DNA of 64,000 nt from Adenanthera pavonina. Its lineage: Eukaryota > Streptophyta > Magnoliopsida > Fabales > Fabaceae. The notes under the pieces are model-generated. The model was not told where the DNA came from, ran no database searches, and saw only the letters and a list, made by a program, of their open reading frames with translations. A program made the position numbers and the translations under genes. The stretch is from contig JAIVEN010000001.1 in the NCBI GenBank assembly GCA_026686845.1, forward strand, positions 35,952,001 to 36,016,000, in the 5' to 3' direction. This document shows positions 43,686-54,881 of this stretch, in pieces (position 1 is the first letter of the stretch; each line of letters starts with the position of its first letter).

Positions 43686-46048
43686 ATGGCTACTGGAGAA
43701 GTTGATTTTAAGGCCTTATTAAGGACTTTCAATAATCAAATTGAGGAAGTAAATGCAAAATTGGATTGCTTGGAGTTTCCTTCTAAAATCAAAGCAAGGC
43801 GTAATTCAAAGGTTCCTGCTCATACGGATGTTCTTAGCAAGATCAAACCGAAGATCCCACTATTTCATGATCAGAAAAATTTTGATGGTTACTTGGATTG
43901 GGAAAGAAAAGTTGAACAAGTCTTCGCATGTTGCAACTACTCCGAAATAGAGAAGGCACAATGTGCTTACCTTTGATTGGGTAAAAAGGTTGCTGCTTGG
44001 TGGAAACGGATGGAAACTAGACGAGCTACGAATGGAGAACCTTCCATTATAACATGGAATGAAATGAGAGCAGTCTTGAGAAAAAAATACATGCCATCCA
44101 AAGCTAAAAGTGTGGTTGAACATTTCAAGGAGATGCAAATGCCTGTGGTCCAAGATTCATGTGATTCCCACATGGAGAAAGATGATCAAGTGGATGATAA
44201 CATTGCTACCACTTCAACAACTGATGATGTAACGAGAGAAATGCAGGTATGCCTGATCCTCAGAACTCTGATATTAATGTCTCTTGTGATTTAAGATGTG
44301 ATAATTCTAGTAAGATAAATGATGTTACTTGCATTGATGATATCCCTTGTGATGGAACTATTGAATTGGAATCTGAATTGGGATGTGCTGAACTTAAGAA
44401 TCCTGATGAGCTTAATGTTATTAATTGTAATAATGGGATTAAACATGATATCTTACTAAATCTTGGAAAGAGAATTGGTCTAGATGTTGATAGTGTTGTG
44501 GTAGAAAGCTTAGTTGATTCTAGTGGTGTTTCTAATTTGCATCAATTGGAAAATGAATTTCATGACTGTGCTAATGAAATTAACCATGATTGCGTGCAAC
44601 TTTTAGAAGAGAAACATGATTTATTTGTTGTTCATGATTTGAGGGAAAATTCTTTGGATAGTAGCATATTAGTTTCAAGTAGTGCTAATAGTGTGATTCC
44701 TTTGGAAATTAGATCTTATGATTGCATTGATGTGATTAAGCATATTGACATGGTGATTGGAAATTTAGACTATTATGTTAGCTTGAATGGGTATGATAGA
44801 AATTGTTATAATGTTTTGGAAAAAGTCCATGAACTATTACCAGGTATTCATTTGTGTGAAAATCATGAGAACTTGAAGAGTGAGCTAGAGTGGAAAAATG
44901 AGAGTGGTAGAAATGAGAGAAGAAAAGAGAGATGTAGGAGAGAAAGTGTCCAGAAAAATAAAAAGAATGCAAAAAGAGTAAGAGAGAAAAGAGTGAAAAA
45001 GAGGAAGAAAAAGAGGAAAAAGAGGAAAAAGAGAAAAGAAAAAGAGAGTTTGAGGAAGAATGAGAGTAAAAGTGAACTTAAAGTAGTTTGTACAAAACTC
45101 CTTCCTTCTTCATCTCATCTTTCTTATGCATCTTCATTGTGTTTTCTTCTTCCTTCTCATTATGTTTCTAATTTCTTTAAATTATGTCATCCATCATTGT
45201 TGCATGAGTCCGCAATTTCTTTTGAGTCCAAACTGCATGAGTCAATAATGAGTTCATTAGTTACTTTAGTGCCTTATTTCTCTAGTTTATCCTTCTATGT
45301 CATTCCATCTCATCATCATAGTGTTTTGTATTTCCTATGCATTTGTGAAATAGTCCCTATTCGTTTTATGTTTTATGTTGCTTGTGTGTTTCATAAGTCA
45401 TGTGCTTTCATGCTCCATTGTTGGCATTGTGTCCCATCTCATCCGCATAAATCTATTATGTTCCATTCTCTTTCTAGTTCATTCTCTTCTTTTGGTTTTG
45501 TGTTAGTATGTACTTCTTTAGTCATTACTTCTCTATCTTTGTCTTACCATTGTGCATCATCATTTAATATTAAATCTGTCCAGATTTTGAGTTTATTGCA
45601 TTATAATCACATCTGCCCAGATTTCATCTCATATGATCTTTCTCATGCATTGGTTTCAATTAAGTCCTTTTGTGTCAAGTTTTGTCCCCATATCATTTCC
45701 CATGAATCCACTAACACCTTGGTTCCATTTAAGTTTTGTTGTTTCGAATTGGTGTTTAGCTATTTGTTACAGGTATTGAGTGAGGTTGATGCAAGCTCTT
45801 GTTTTCCAATCCACGAAAATGATTTGTATGTGATTCAAACAAATGGATTGCATAGTAAAGTTTTTGATCCTAGAGATTGGTTGCAAAAGCTTAGAGGAAC
45901 ATTTAAAGCCAATTTGCAACCAAGGGAGAATATTGTCTTCCAAGTTAATGTGAAGATCATAGCCACAAAACAACAATTAAGTCTGAAAGGTAGTATACTC
46001 TTTGCTATCTATTTGATGCTTTTAATCGTTCTCTTTCTTTCCACGTAG
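43686..46048 (+). pseudogene. TG4 gag-basic protein with one stop and one frameshift
   Basis: Starts MATGEVDFKALLRTF. A TGA at 43974-43976 replaces a CGA codon, after CAQCAYL. The frame goes on through AAWWKRMETRRATNG to 44294. Near 44240 a 4-bp loss relative to TG3 (GAAATGCAGG in place of GAATCCATTACAGG) shifts the frame. From 44249 it is open for 599 codons: acidic region, basic block (KKRKKKRKKRKKRKEKE, about 44993-45050), the Ser/Phe/His-rich U-rich tract, the acceptor-like TTGTTACAG|G at 45771-45772, and most of the tail (VFDPRDWLQKLRGTF). Here tract and tail share one frame, unlike TG3 and TG5. Confidence 0.8.
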
Positions 46049-46077
46049 ATTATGGAGATTCGAGGACAAATCCTTTC

Positions 46078-46091
46078 GAGGAGGGAGGGAA
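46078..46091 (+). other. TG4 polypurine tract
   Basis: GAGGAGGGAGGGAA directly before the 3' LTR. Confidence 0.87.
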
Positions 46092-47001
46092 TGATAGAAT
46101 AAGGGCTAGGCATGACTTGCAAGAGTTTGGAGCGGAGTTTGGAAGACTTGATCAAAGTGCTGAATATAAAGCCCAAGTTTAAGTGATATCATCAACTCCA
46201 AAATATAAGTTTCAGATCCAAGCCCAATAGGAGCCCATTGAAGGAGGTTAATTAAAATATCATGTGCTTCATTAAAAGAGCATGTGACTTAGACATTAAT
46301 GGGCTTAATTAATATTAATTTCATTTCTATTAATTATGAGCTGAACTTTGTTAATTAATAAAGCCCAATTAGTTAAATAGTAGTTTTTTTGATGGCCCAC
46401 CTTGTAAATAAACATGTCATGTGCCACACATGTGATTTCATTAATGTGTTGGCATATTTATAAGGGCTTAGGTATTATTTTATTATTTTCTTATGAATTT
46501 TCGTTATTTTATTTTAGGGTTTTATTTTACTAGTTTCCTAGGTCCAATAAGACTGTTGTTTAGGCCTAAAGTCTCCTAATCCTATTAGGATTACATGAGC
46601 CCAAATTAATTAGGGTTTATAGGCTTATTAGGTTAGATTTTACTTTGCCTATTTAAGGCTAACTATTATGTACATTTTTTAGATTTGAATAATTAAAATT
46701 TCAGACTTTGTGAGTTTTTCTTGCGTTCTTTGAGTGTTAGAGCGAACTGCGACTTATCAAGGAATTGGTCATTCCTTGTGGCGTCATCAGAACTAGGGTT
46801 CAAGAGACCGGTTCTCTTGGGTTCTAATTCTCCTAGACCAATATATTTTATGTGCTTTCTTGATTATTCTCATCTTTGTGTGTCTTTCTTCTTACTATTT
46901 TTCAATTTTCCAGTCTTTGTGTCCCTTGTTTCGCAAAGATCCGGGTGTCATACACATAAAAGTGGGTTCTTTGGATGGGTTCTAAAAGGGTTCCCTTATC
47001 A
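46092..47001 (+). repeat. TG4 3' LTR
   Basis: 910 bp, TGATAGAATAAGGGCTAGGC to GGTTCCCTTATCA. Its first 40-60 bp resemble the TG1 3' LTR (AAGGGCTGGGCATGGCTTGC) rather than the TG4 5' LTR. The rest is the common TG sequence. Confidence 0.85.
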
Positions 47002-48160
47002 TTATGTCATCAAATCTTTTTTAAAATTAAAAGGAACATTTTGTGATTACTGTTTAAATATCAAGGGTTTGGGTCATTTAAAATAATTTTAAGATATACT
47101 AGGGGTTTATAATTTAAATAATTTTTCCTGAACTAGGTTTGCAATCCCCGGGCATCACATTAAAATTTTATAAAAAACCACAAAAAATATATATATACAT
47201 ATATATAAATTAATTTTAAAGTAAGTGGTATCATACAAATCAACTATATTATTTAAAAAAAAAAACAATATGTTTGGCATTGGTAACTTGATTTTGTCTT
47301 AAAGATAGGGCCGGTTTTCTTCCTCCTTTTTAATGAACATGCATTCTTTTGGCCTCCAAGTTAATTTCCCTTGGAGCTATGGGGTAATCCTTTTTCCCAC
47401 CGAAAAGAGGAAGTCAGAAGGCATTTGCATACTGTGAATGTCAAGATAAGATGGATGGTTCATAAGTGAGCAAAATATTTTGCATTTTTACATCATGGTC
47501 CCCCATTTTTGTGCATATTGATAATAATCGGATATTGGGTCTATGCATTGTACAAAGTATGAATAATAAACCGCAATTGCTAGCCATTTGTATGAAAAAA
47601 GTCTTGTTAAGAGAGAAAAATAAAATCCATTTTAGTAATCTTTATATTTTATAAAAATATCTTCAGTTATCAATTAGAGATATCTTTGGTGCTCACAAAA
47701 ATAAAGATAAATATACTAGTCAATTATCCAACTTCATTCTTTTTATTGTAAATGTCAATTGAATGGACTTGATTTTGTCTAAAAAGTAGGATGTATTTTC
47801 TTCCCTTCTTTTTATTGAACATGCACTCTTTCTCCTTCAACATTCCCTTGGAGCTTTGGGGTCATCCTCCTTATTTAATTCATTCTAAAGAGAGATAAAG
47901 AGATTAAAGGATGATAATTTTTAAAAAAAATGTGCTTTTTAGAAAAATTATGATAGAGAACTAATTTTAACTTCCTTCTTTAATCTACATAATTCGATTA
48001 AAAGGCCCTATGTTAAGGATAGGAAGAGTAAAGTATGAATAATAAACCGTGATATTTATTTATGGTGGCAATAAATATACTAGTCAAATGATCCAACTTT
48101 ATATAGACTGACTCCATTTTTCTATTAAAATATACAATCAAACGGGTAACAATAAAGATT
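47002..48160. other. Gene-free region with direct duplications
   Basis: AT-rich. Two diverged tandem-like copies of a roughly 480-bp unit: TTTTTAATGAACATGCATTC (about 47326) with AAGTATGAATAATAAACCG (about 47555), and TTTTTATTGAACATGCACTC (about 47810) with the same 19-mer (about 48033). The segment at 47028-47270 recurs at 58980-59215, and parts of 47272-47600 recur at 56870-56995. No gene recognised. Confidence 0.55.
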
Positions 48161-48163
48161 TTA

Positions 48164-48555
48164 GGGCCGTTTGGTTCTCTGTTTTGTAAAATTAAGTTAA
48201 GATAAATGAAACTTGTAAAAATGAAGTTTAGATAGAGTAAGTTTGTTGGAAGTTGTTATGTTTGGATATTCTTTTTGTAAAAGTAAGTTTGACAAAAAAT
48301 CTGTTTGAATGATAGGGGTTAAAAGTACTTTTAGATGTATAATATAGAGTAAATTTATTTCTCCTTTTCTAAAACCCACATTTTGTTAAAGGAAAAGTAA
48401 TTTTTTCCCTCATTTTCCAAAACCATAGTTTAACGCACTTTTCATTTTTCAAAAAGTCAGTTTGTGTTTTACCTGTATTTGATTAAACACATCTTTTAGA
48501 AAATTATGGTTGAAAATCATGGTTTCTTTTTCAAAACGGACAACTAAACAGGCAC
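48164..48555. mobile_element. Tourist-like MITE, second family
   Basis: Starts GGGCCGTTTGGTTCTCTG and ends, inward on the other strand, GTGCCTGTTTAGTTG. The left flank is TTA and the right TTT, near the 3-bp duplication of PIF/Harbinger MITEs. The 392-bp interior is non-coding. Confidence 0.6.
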
Positions 48556-49158
48556 TTTATCGATCAAATATGTCTCTACGATACAGTGTGGATACAATTG
48601 ATTTGTCAAACTTATTTTAATGAGGAACTCATGAATCAAGTCATAAATGAGGAACTCAAGGTAGCTATCATCATGTGGTGTGGATATATATATATATTTA
48701 TACACCATCTATTGCTACTATAAGTTATATTTTAAAAGCTTTTTTATTATTCAAAAATATAAGTTATTTTGTATTATTCAAAGAGTATTAAATTGTTTTT
48801 TTCAATTTTATCCAAATCATTTATGATGGAAAGAGGAATTAAGAAAGATATAAAAAAATAAAGATATAATTATGATGAGAATACAATTTAATGAGGGTAA
48901 TATTGAAAAGTGTTGTTAATTTCTTAAATTTTCAATAATACTAACTAATCATAACTGATTTTCTTGAATTGTTTAAAATAGTTAAAAATGATTTATAAAT
49001 AGGAATAAATAGAATATATATATATATGTATTTGTTCTAATTTCACTTTCTTTTATATATAGATCCTTAGAATTTAATTTTCATTGTTAGAAATTTTTTT
49101 ATCTCTTACGCCGTTCATTTGAATCCAAATCTCCCAATTCAATTTCCAATAAGTATAT

Positions 49159-49736
49159 ATAATCCCTCCATTTCAATTTATAAGGCACTTTTTCAAAAAA
49201 TTTATGTTTTATGATATAAGGTATTTTACGAATTATGTAGTATATTTAATGTCATTTTGTCCAAAAATGCCCTTGAGAAAGTATCAAATGTCTTGCCTCA
49301 TATATTCATAGGACAACTATATTATGTAATACTCCCTTTGTTCCACATTATTAGTCATATTTGCCTACCTCATACATACTTAGGAAATTAGTTAAAAACC
49401 TTAATATTTTAAAAAATTACTCTAACTTCCCAAAATTACCCTAATTAAATTATAACTCATTTTAAATATATCTCTCTCAATTTCTCTCCACTATAATTCT
49501 GTTGGGAATTCCCAAGAAGAGTAAAATTGAAAAATAAATATTAAATGATGTATAGATTTTATAAAATGACTTTTATTTTAAAATTTTAATCCTCTAAGAA
49601 TATGTTTTATAATAGGGAACAAATGAAGTATTAAATTAAGGTAATTTAGAAAATGATTGAATTTTTTCAATTATTAATTACCCTTAATATAAGTGAGGTA
49701 ATTAAAGGTGTCTTATAAACCGAAAGTAAGGTATAT
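49159..49736. mobile_element. Stowaway-like MITE carrying a nested MITE
   Basis: Left terminus TAATCCCTCCATTTCAATTT continuing ATAAGGCAC; the right end on the other strand reads TACCTTACTTTCGGTTTA continuing TAAGACACC. The two are diverged terminal repeats. A second MITE occupies 49332-49628. Exact ends are approximate. Confidence 0.6.
49332..49628. mobile_element. Stowaway-like MITE, nested
   Basis: 297 bp with TA on both sides (49330-49331 and 49629-49630). The left end CTCCCTTTGTTCCACATTAT and the inverted right end CTTCATTTGTTCCCTATTAT pair as terminal repeats. Non-coding, typical Tc1/Mariner-derived MITE. Confidence 0.78.
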
Positions 49737-49881
49737 AGTGTCTTTTCCCATGCATTCTCAAACGCCACTGTCACATATTTACATTAAGTAAGCTATCTAG
49801 CTAATTGTTGATTGAGCAGAAAGTGATTTTCTAAATGAGCTTGTTTTGGAAACTGTTGTACTATTGATATTTGGAAGTATA

Positions 49882-50168
49882 CTCTCTTTGTCCCTTAATA
49901 TAAGGGATAATTAGAGGAGTTTCTGTGTTTTAAAATATAAGAGACACATGGGGTTTGTATGATGTATTTAATGACTTTTTTCCAAAATATCCCTCATTAA
50001 AATAGTATGTTTTCAATATAATTCATTTGTATTAATTACATGATAGAAGAGTTATTAACATTAAATGAAAGTATTTTTGGAAACTACTATATACTCCTGA
50101 CAAATTTATTGCTTTTCTTGGTCTATATGATTTTGTCTCTTGTCCCTTATATTAAGGAACAGAGGGAG
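49882..50168. mobile_element. Stowaway-like MITE
   Basis: 287 bp with TA at 49880-49881 and 50169-50170. Terminal repeats CTCTCTTTGTCCCTTAATAT and, inverted, CTCCCTCTGTTCCTTAATAT. Non-coding; the small frame across it is a by-product. Confidence 0.8.
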
Positions 50169-50176
50169 TATATTCT

Positions 50177-50179
<3 letters not shown>

Positions 50180-50209
<30 letters not shown>
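50180..50209. repeat. GA microsatellite
   Basis: About 14 uninterrupted GA units directly after the MITE. Confidence 0.95.
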
Positions 50210-50213
<4 letters not shown>

Positions 50214-51842
50214 TTGGAACTATATATAGCATCAATATATTGCGTCGCCCATCAGCTTTTTCTTTTCTTTTCAACGGTTATTTACTTTAACTAGAATGAA
50301 TTTGGTGCAGTTGCATGGTACTTGAAATAAGTTGCATTGTTTACAATTCATTATCTATGTGGCTTTGGACATATTTTTATACTTTATATTGATTAATTTT
50401 GCATGCATATTTTTATTTTATTATAAATTTTACTAATTTTTAATGTAATGTTTTCATATGCAATTTTTGAAATATTACTATAATTAATTTTTTTAAAATT
50501 GATTATAAATATGTTATATTTTTAATGTCAAATTCATAGGAAATTTTCTCATGAATTTTTTTATTATTACTTTATTAATGGACTAAAAGTGTATATTTTA
50601 AAATAGAAGGGAAATCTTTATACTTTCAGCAATATTGAAAGGAGGTTAATATATTTTACTTTATAAAAGATAAGGAATCACAAAGGGAGGAACATTTGTG
50701 ACATGCTTTATGTTACTTTGAGCACCAATTGCATAAGTTTATGTTGTCAGAAGGGTTTTTATTTACTTCCTCCAGTGCTATATATATATATATATATTAC
50801 TGTGATTCTGAATATAAGACCTTTTATAATATATGGGATAATATTTATTATATATTTTTAAAAAATATTCTTATTTAATATATTTAAAGAAAAAGAGAAA
50901 AAGATTAAATAACGGTAGTTCTTAAAAAATGTTAAAATTTTTAAAAAAATTAAAATAGTTAATTAATTTTAAAGACTTATATTAAAAATTGGAGGAGGAA
51001 ATATCTTTGTTGGACCATAGGAGAAGTTGGACACAGGGACCAATATCTTAAATGACTCTAACTATACCGATGTCAATGGACCACTGTACCGTTGTCTATA
51101 TATATTTGCTTTTTAGTGTAGCTGTTAATCATTAACGAGAAAAAAAATAAAAATAAAAGATTGTGAGGTTCTCCTCGAAAACACGTCACAAAGTTATCTA
51201 ATCTGAAAGGATGTGGATAGGGCTGCAAAGGTCTGATCAATCTCAGGGAATCTTGTAAGGATGTGTTATTTGTTTTGGTGCGAAGACAAGGAAACCTGTT
51301 AATCATTAAGAAGCTAGTCGAGCTAAATAAGAAGATGGTTCCATAGTTGAGCTAAACTCCCTTCATCCTCGATCTTTAGTGGAAGACCATATATGATGTT
51401 ATCAGATTATGATTTTATAGACCCATATTACCCACAAATCAGAAATAGTATAGAGTTTAACTGACATTTCAGCTAACTACTCCCACCGGCTGTGATAAAC
51501 TGGGCCCCCTTAAACAAATCATAAAGGTTAATTTTATTCCTATAATATTACTCTTTAAAATAAAAAATTTAATTTTCCTACCCTTAAAAATTTTAGTTGC
51601 CCCCATTATTTTTTAAAATTTAAAACATATTGTTTAACGATAATTTTATTTACATCAGTAACAATAATAAATTTTACGAAACGAATAAAATAGTATAAAA
51701 TATCTTTATGTTTTTAAAATAAGATATTTATCTCTATTATTTAATATTATTTTCTTATGTCAAATGTCATGACCATTTCAATGTTTTTCAACTTTTATAA
51801 GTAGTATCATATATTTGTCATTTGTTTTATAATTTTGGAAAA
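50210..51842. other. Gene-free AT-rich region with duplicated blocks and a MITE
   Basis: No gene seen. Block 50395-50620 (ATTTTATTATAAATTTTACT...) recurs diverged at 54590-54800. Block 51325-51480 recurs at 58450-58640 (shared CCACAAATCA and AATAATATAGAGTTTAA-like stretches). 50766-51001 looks like a decayed Stowaway-type MITE (ends CTTCCTCC/GGAGGAGG, TA flanks) with a TA microsatellite at about 50779-50798. Confidence 0.5.
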
Positions 51843-53508
51843 TTGACCCGTATACAATAAATATAAAACAAAATAATCAAAATACTATAAGTCAAATATT
51901 ATTTTTCAAAATGTTATAAATTTTGCGAATCGGTGTTAATGTTACTGAGATAATAATTATACTTTCATGCATCTCAGTTTGATACAAACCGACAAACCGA
52001 GATGTGTTTTATCCTTTTTTTTTTTAAATATAAGGTAGCAGGGTATCCCCTCCCCACCTATCACCCATTCCCCTCTCCCAACCACGTACTCCCCCCCCCC
52101 CAAAACAACAAAAACAAATATAATTATAATTATAATATATATTATTTATATTTATAATTATAATATATTTATTATAATATAAATACATATTAAAATAAAT
52201 TTTATTTAGATTTTTAAAATATAATAAAAATTTTAAAATTTTATTTAATTAAATTAAAGGATAATTATTTTAAAAGACTTCTATAAAATTATTTTTAATT
52301 TAAAAGATATTAAAAATTCTAATTAATCTCATTTAACCTACGTATAAAATATTTTACTTTGATTATAAATATAAGATTATTTTTAGGATATGAGATGGTA
52401 TTTATTAAATATTTTCAAAAAATGTCCATATGTAATTTATTCCAAAGAGAGAGAAAGAAATTAGATAACAATAGTTTTGGAATAATGACTTGATTTTCGA
52501 AAAAATTAATGTAGTTAACTAATTTTAATTCGCAATCTTAATCCACATAATTCGGTTAAAATAATCTTATATTAAGTAATGAATGGTCCTATATTAAGAA
52601 AATGAAAACATCGATGCCAATTGAAATAGATGATGAGATGTGAGGAGAACTTTCTAAAAATTTCATTATATTAAAAATTGAAAGAAATATTTAGAAAGTT
52701 CTCATCACATCTCATCATTTATCTTAATTGGTATCGAGGTTTCTATTTTCTTAATATGGGACCATTCAGTACTTAATATAAAGCCATTTTAATTGAATTA
52801 TGTGGATTAAGAATGTGAGTTAAAATTAGTTAACTACATTAACTTTTTCGAAAATCAAGTCATTATTCTAAAACTATTCTTATCTAATTTCTTTATTTGT
52901 CTTTGGAATGAATTACATATGGACATTTTTTGAAAATATCTAATAAATACCATCTCATATACTAAAAATAATCTTATATTTATAATCAAAGCAAAATATT
53001 TTATACGTAGGTTAAATGAGATTAATTAGAATTTTTAATATCTTTTAAATTAAAAATAATTTTATAGAGTTCTTTTAAAATAATTATCCTTTAATTTAAT
53101 TAAATAAAATTTTAAAATTATTATTATATTTTAAAAATCCAAATGAAATTTATTTTAATATGTATTTATATTGTAATAAATATATTATAATTATAAATAT
53201 AAATAATATATATTATAATTATAATTATATAATTATTTTTTTTGGGGAGAGGGGGGAACTACGTGGTTGGGAGAGGAGAGAGGGGAGAGGGGAATGGTGG
53301 AATGGGTGGGGGAGGGCCTGCCACCTTATATTTTTTTAAAAGAAATAAAACATACATCTCTGTTTATATCAAACCGAGATGTGTGAAAGTATAATTATTA
53401 TCTTAGTGACATTAACATCGAGAAGTAAAATTTATAGCATCTTAAAAAATAATATTTGACTTATAGTATTTTGATAATTTCATTTTGTATTTATTGTATC
53501 CGGGTCAA
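51843..53508. repeat. Long inverted repeat, arms about 820 bp, 19-bp centre
   Basis: The left arm 51843-52664 starts TTGACCCGTATACAATAAAT; the right arm 52684-53508 ends ATTTATTGTATCCGGGTCAA. At the centre GAGAACTTTCTAAAAATTTC (52645-52664) faces GAAATATTTAGAAAGTTCTC (52684-52703). The arms contain matching C-rich and G-rich blocks (52045-52100 and 53245-53320), ATTATAATTATAAT-rich tracts and a shared MITE-like segment. A transcript would fold into a nearly 0.8-kb hairpin. It may be a foldback element or an inverted MITE pair; no duplication at the ends is clear. Confidence 0.88.
52091..52101. repeat. Poly-C tract in the hairpin arm
   Basis: A run of ten or more C within ACTCCCCCCCCCCC, matched in the right arm by a G-rich segment near 53245-53256 that has diverged (GGGGAGAGGGGGG). 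Confidence 0.85.
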
Positions 53509-54556
53509 AAAGCTTATAATTTTGGAGGTCTCTTTTATAAGATGAGTATTCTGTATGTGAAGTTTGAGAAGTCATTTTCATTGTTGTTGTCCGATATGTT
53601 ATGACCTTACATTTGCTAATTTGCGCTCTTAATTTTTGTGGTCCGATTTTATGACTCTGCATGTCCACTTTAATTTGTCGTCCAAGACTCTAAATATATT
53701 GTTGTGGGAGAGGGGAGAGGGGAATGGGGGAATGGGTGGGGGAGGGGTCTGCCACCTTATATTTTTTTAAAAAAAATATAACACATCTCCATTTGTATCA
53801 AACTGAGATATGTTAAAGTATAATTATTATCTTAGTGACATTAACATCGAGAAGTAAAATTTATAGTATCTTGAAAAATAATATTTGACTTATAGTATTT
53901 TGATAATTTCATTTTGTATTTATTGTATTCGGGTCAAAAGCCTATAATTTTGGAGGTCTCTTTTATAAGATGATTATTCTGTATGTGAAGTTTGAGAAGT
54001 TGTTTTCATTGTTGTTGTCCGATATGTTATGACCTTACATTTGCTGATTTGCGCTCTTAATTTTTGTGGTCCAATTTTATGACTTTGCATGTCCACTTTA
54101 ATTTGTCGTCCAAGACTCTAAATATATTGTTGTGGGAGAGGGGAGAGGGGAATGGGGGAATGGGTGGGGGAGGGGTCTGCCACCTTATATTTTTTTTTAA
54201 AAAATAAAACACACATATCAATTTGTATCAAACCGAGATGTGTGAAAGTATAATTATTATCTTAGTGACATTAACACCGAGAAGCAAAATTTATAGCATT
54301 TTGAAAAATAATATTTGACTTATAGTATTTTGATAATTTTATTTTGTATTTATTGTATTCGGATCAAAAAGCCTATAATTTTGGAGGTCTCTTTTATAAG
54401 ATGAGTATTTTGTATGTGAAGTTTGAGAAGTCGTTTTCATTGTTGTTGTCAGATATGTTATGACCTTACATGTGCTGATTTGCGCTCTTAATTTTTGTGG
54501 TCCGATTTTATGACTTTGCATGTCCACTTTAATTTGTCGTCCAAGACTCTAAATAT
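53277..54556 (+). repeat. Three tandem copies of a ~429-bp unit
   Basis: Units begin near 53277, 53707 and 54135. Aligned landmarks AATGG(T/G)GGAATGGGTGGGG sit at 53293, 53723 and 54151, giving periods of 430 and 428. Each unit holds a G-rich start, a poly-T tract, an ATCAAACCGAGATGTG-type sequence, and an end AAGACTCTAAATATAT. The first about 230 bp of unit 1 is also the outer part of the right hairpin arm. A short minus-strand frame appears in units 1 and 3 but is shifted in unit 2, so it is not called as a gene. Confidence 0.9.
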
Positions 54557-54881
54557 ATGTACCCTTTTATATATTGTTGTGGTCCAATGTTCTGACAAAT
54601 TTTTATTTTATTATAAATTTTATTAAATTTTACTTTAATGTTTTCAAATGCATTTTTTTAATATTTCTATAATTAATTACTTAAAATTGATTATAAATAT
54701 GTTATTTTTTAATGTCAAATTAATACGAAATGTTTCTCATGAATTTTTTTACAAATATTTTAAATTTATTGGACTAAAGTGTATATCTTAAATTTAAGAA
54801 AGTGGAAACGTCATGGCTGCAGGTAGCTGCTACCAGAGCAAATAAGAGTATTGATCACCTCTCTTCTATCTTCATCGCATT
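54557..54881. other. Gene-free spacer
   Basis: Contains the diverged copy (54590-54800) of the block at 50395-50620. Nothing else recognised. Confidence 0.5.

Larger units (their letters stand above)
36674..47001 (+). mobile_element. TG4: gag-only LTR element, split by TG5
   Basis: 5' LTR to 37687, primer site 37690, leader interrupted by TG5 (37991-42961), gag pseudogene from 43686, purine tract 46078-46091, 3' LTR 46092-47001. Without TG5 it is about 5.3 kb. The outer 250 bp or so of the two LTRs are unrelated, and the flanks (LINE on the left; TTATG and an unrelated AT-rich region on the right) do not match. The copy may have arisen by recombination between two elements with loss of DNA between them, including the LINE 3' end. 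The left boundary is inferred. Confidence 0.78.

Noticed and set aside
43860..44173. Minus-strand frames HLHLLEMFNHTFSF and similar in TG4, also seen at 32099 and 40786
   Set aside because: They recur only because they are antisense to the conserved gag domain.
53480..54527. Similar 62-codon minus-strand frames in tandem units 1 and 3
   Set aside because: Unit 2 has a 1-base difference that breaks the frame; composition is low-complexity and no start context or domain is seen. They are a by-product of the tandem repeat.
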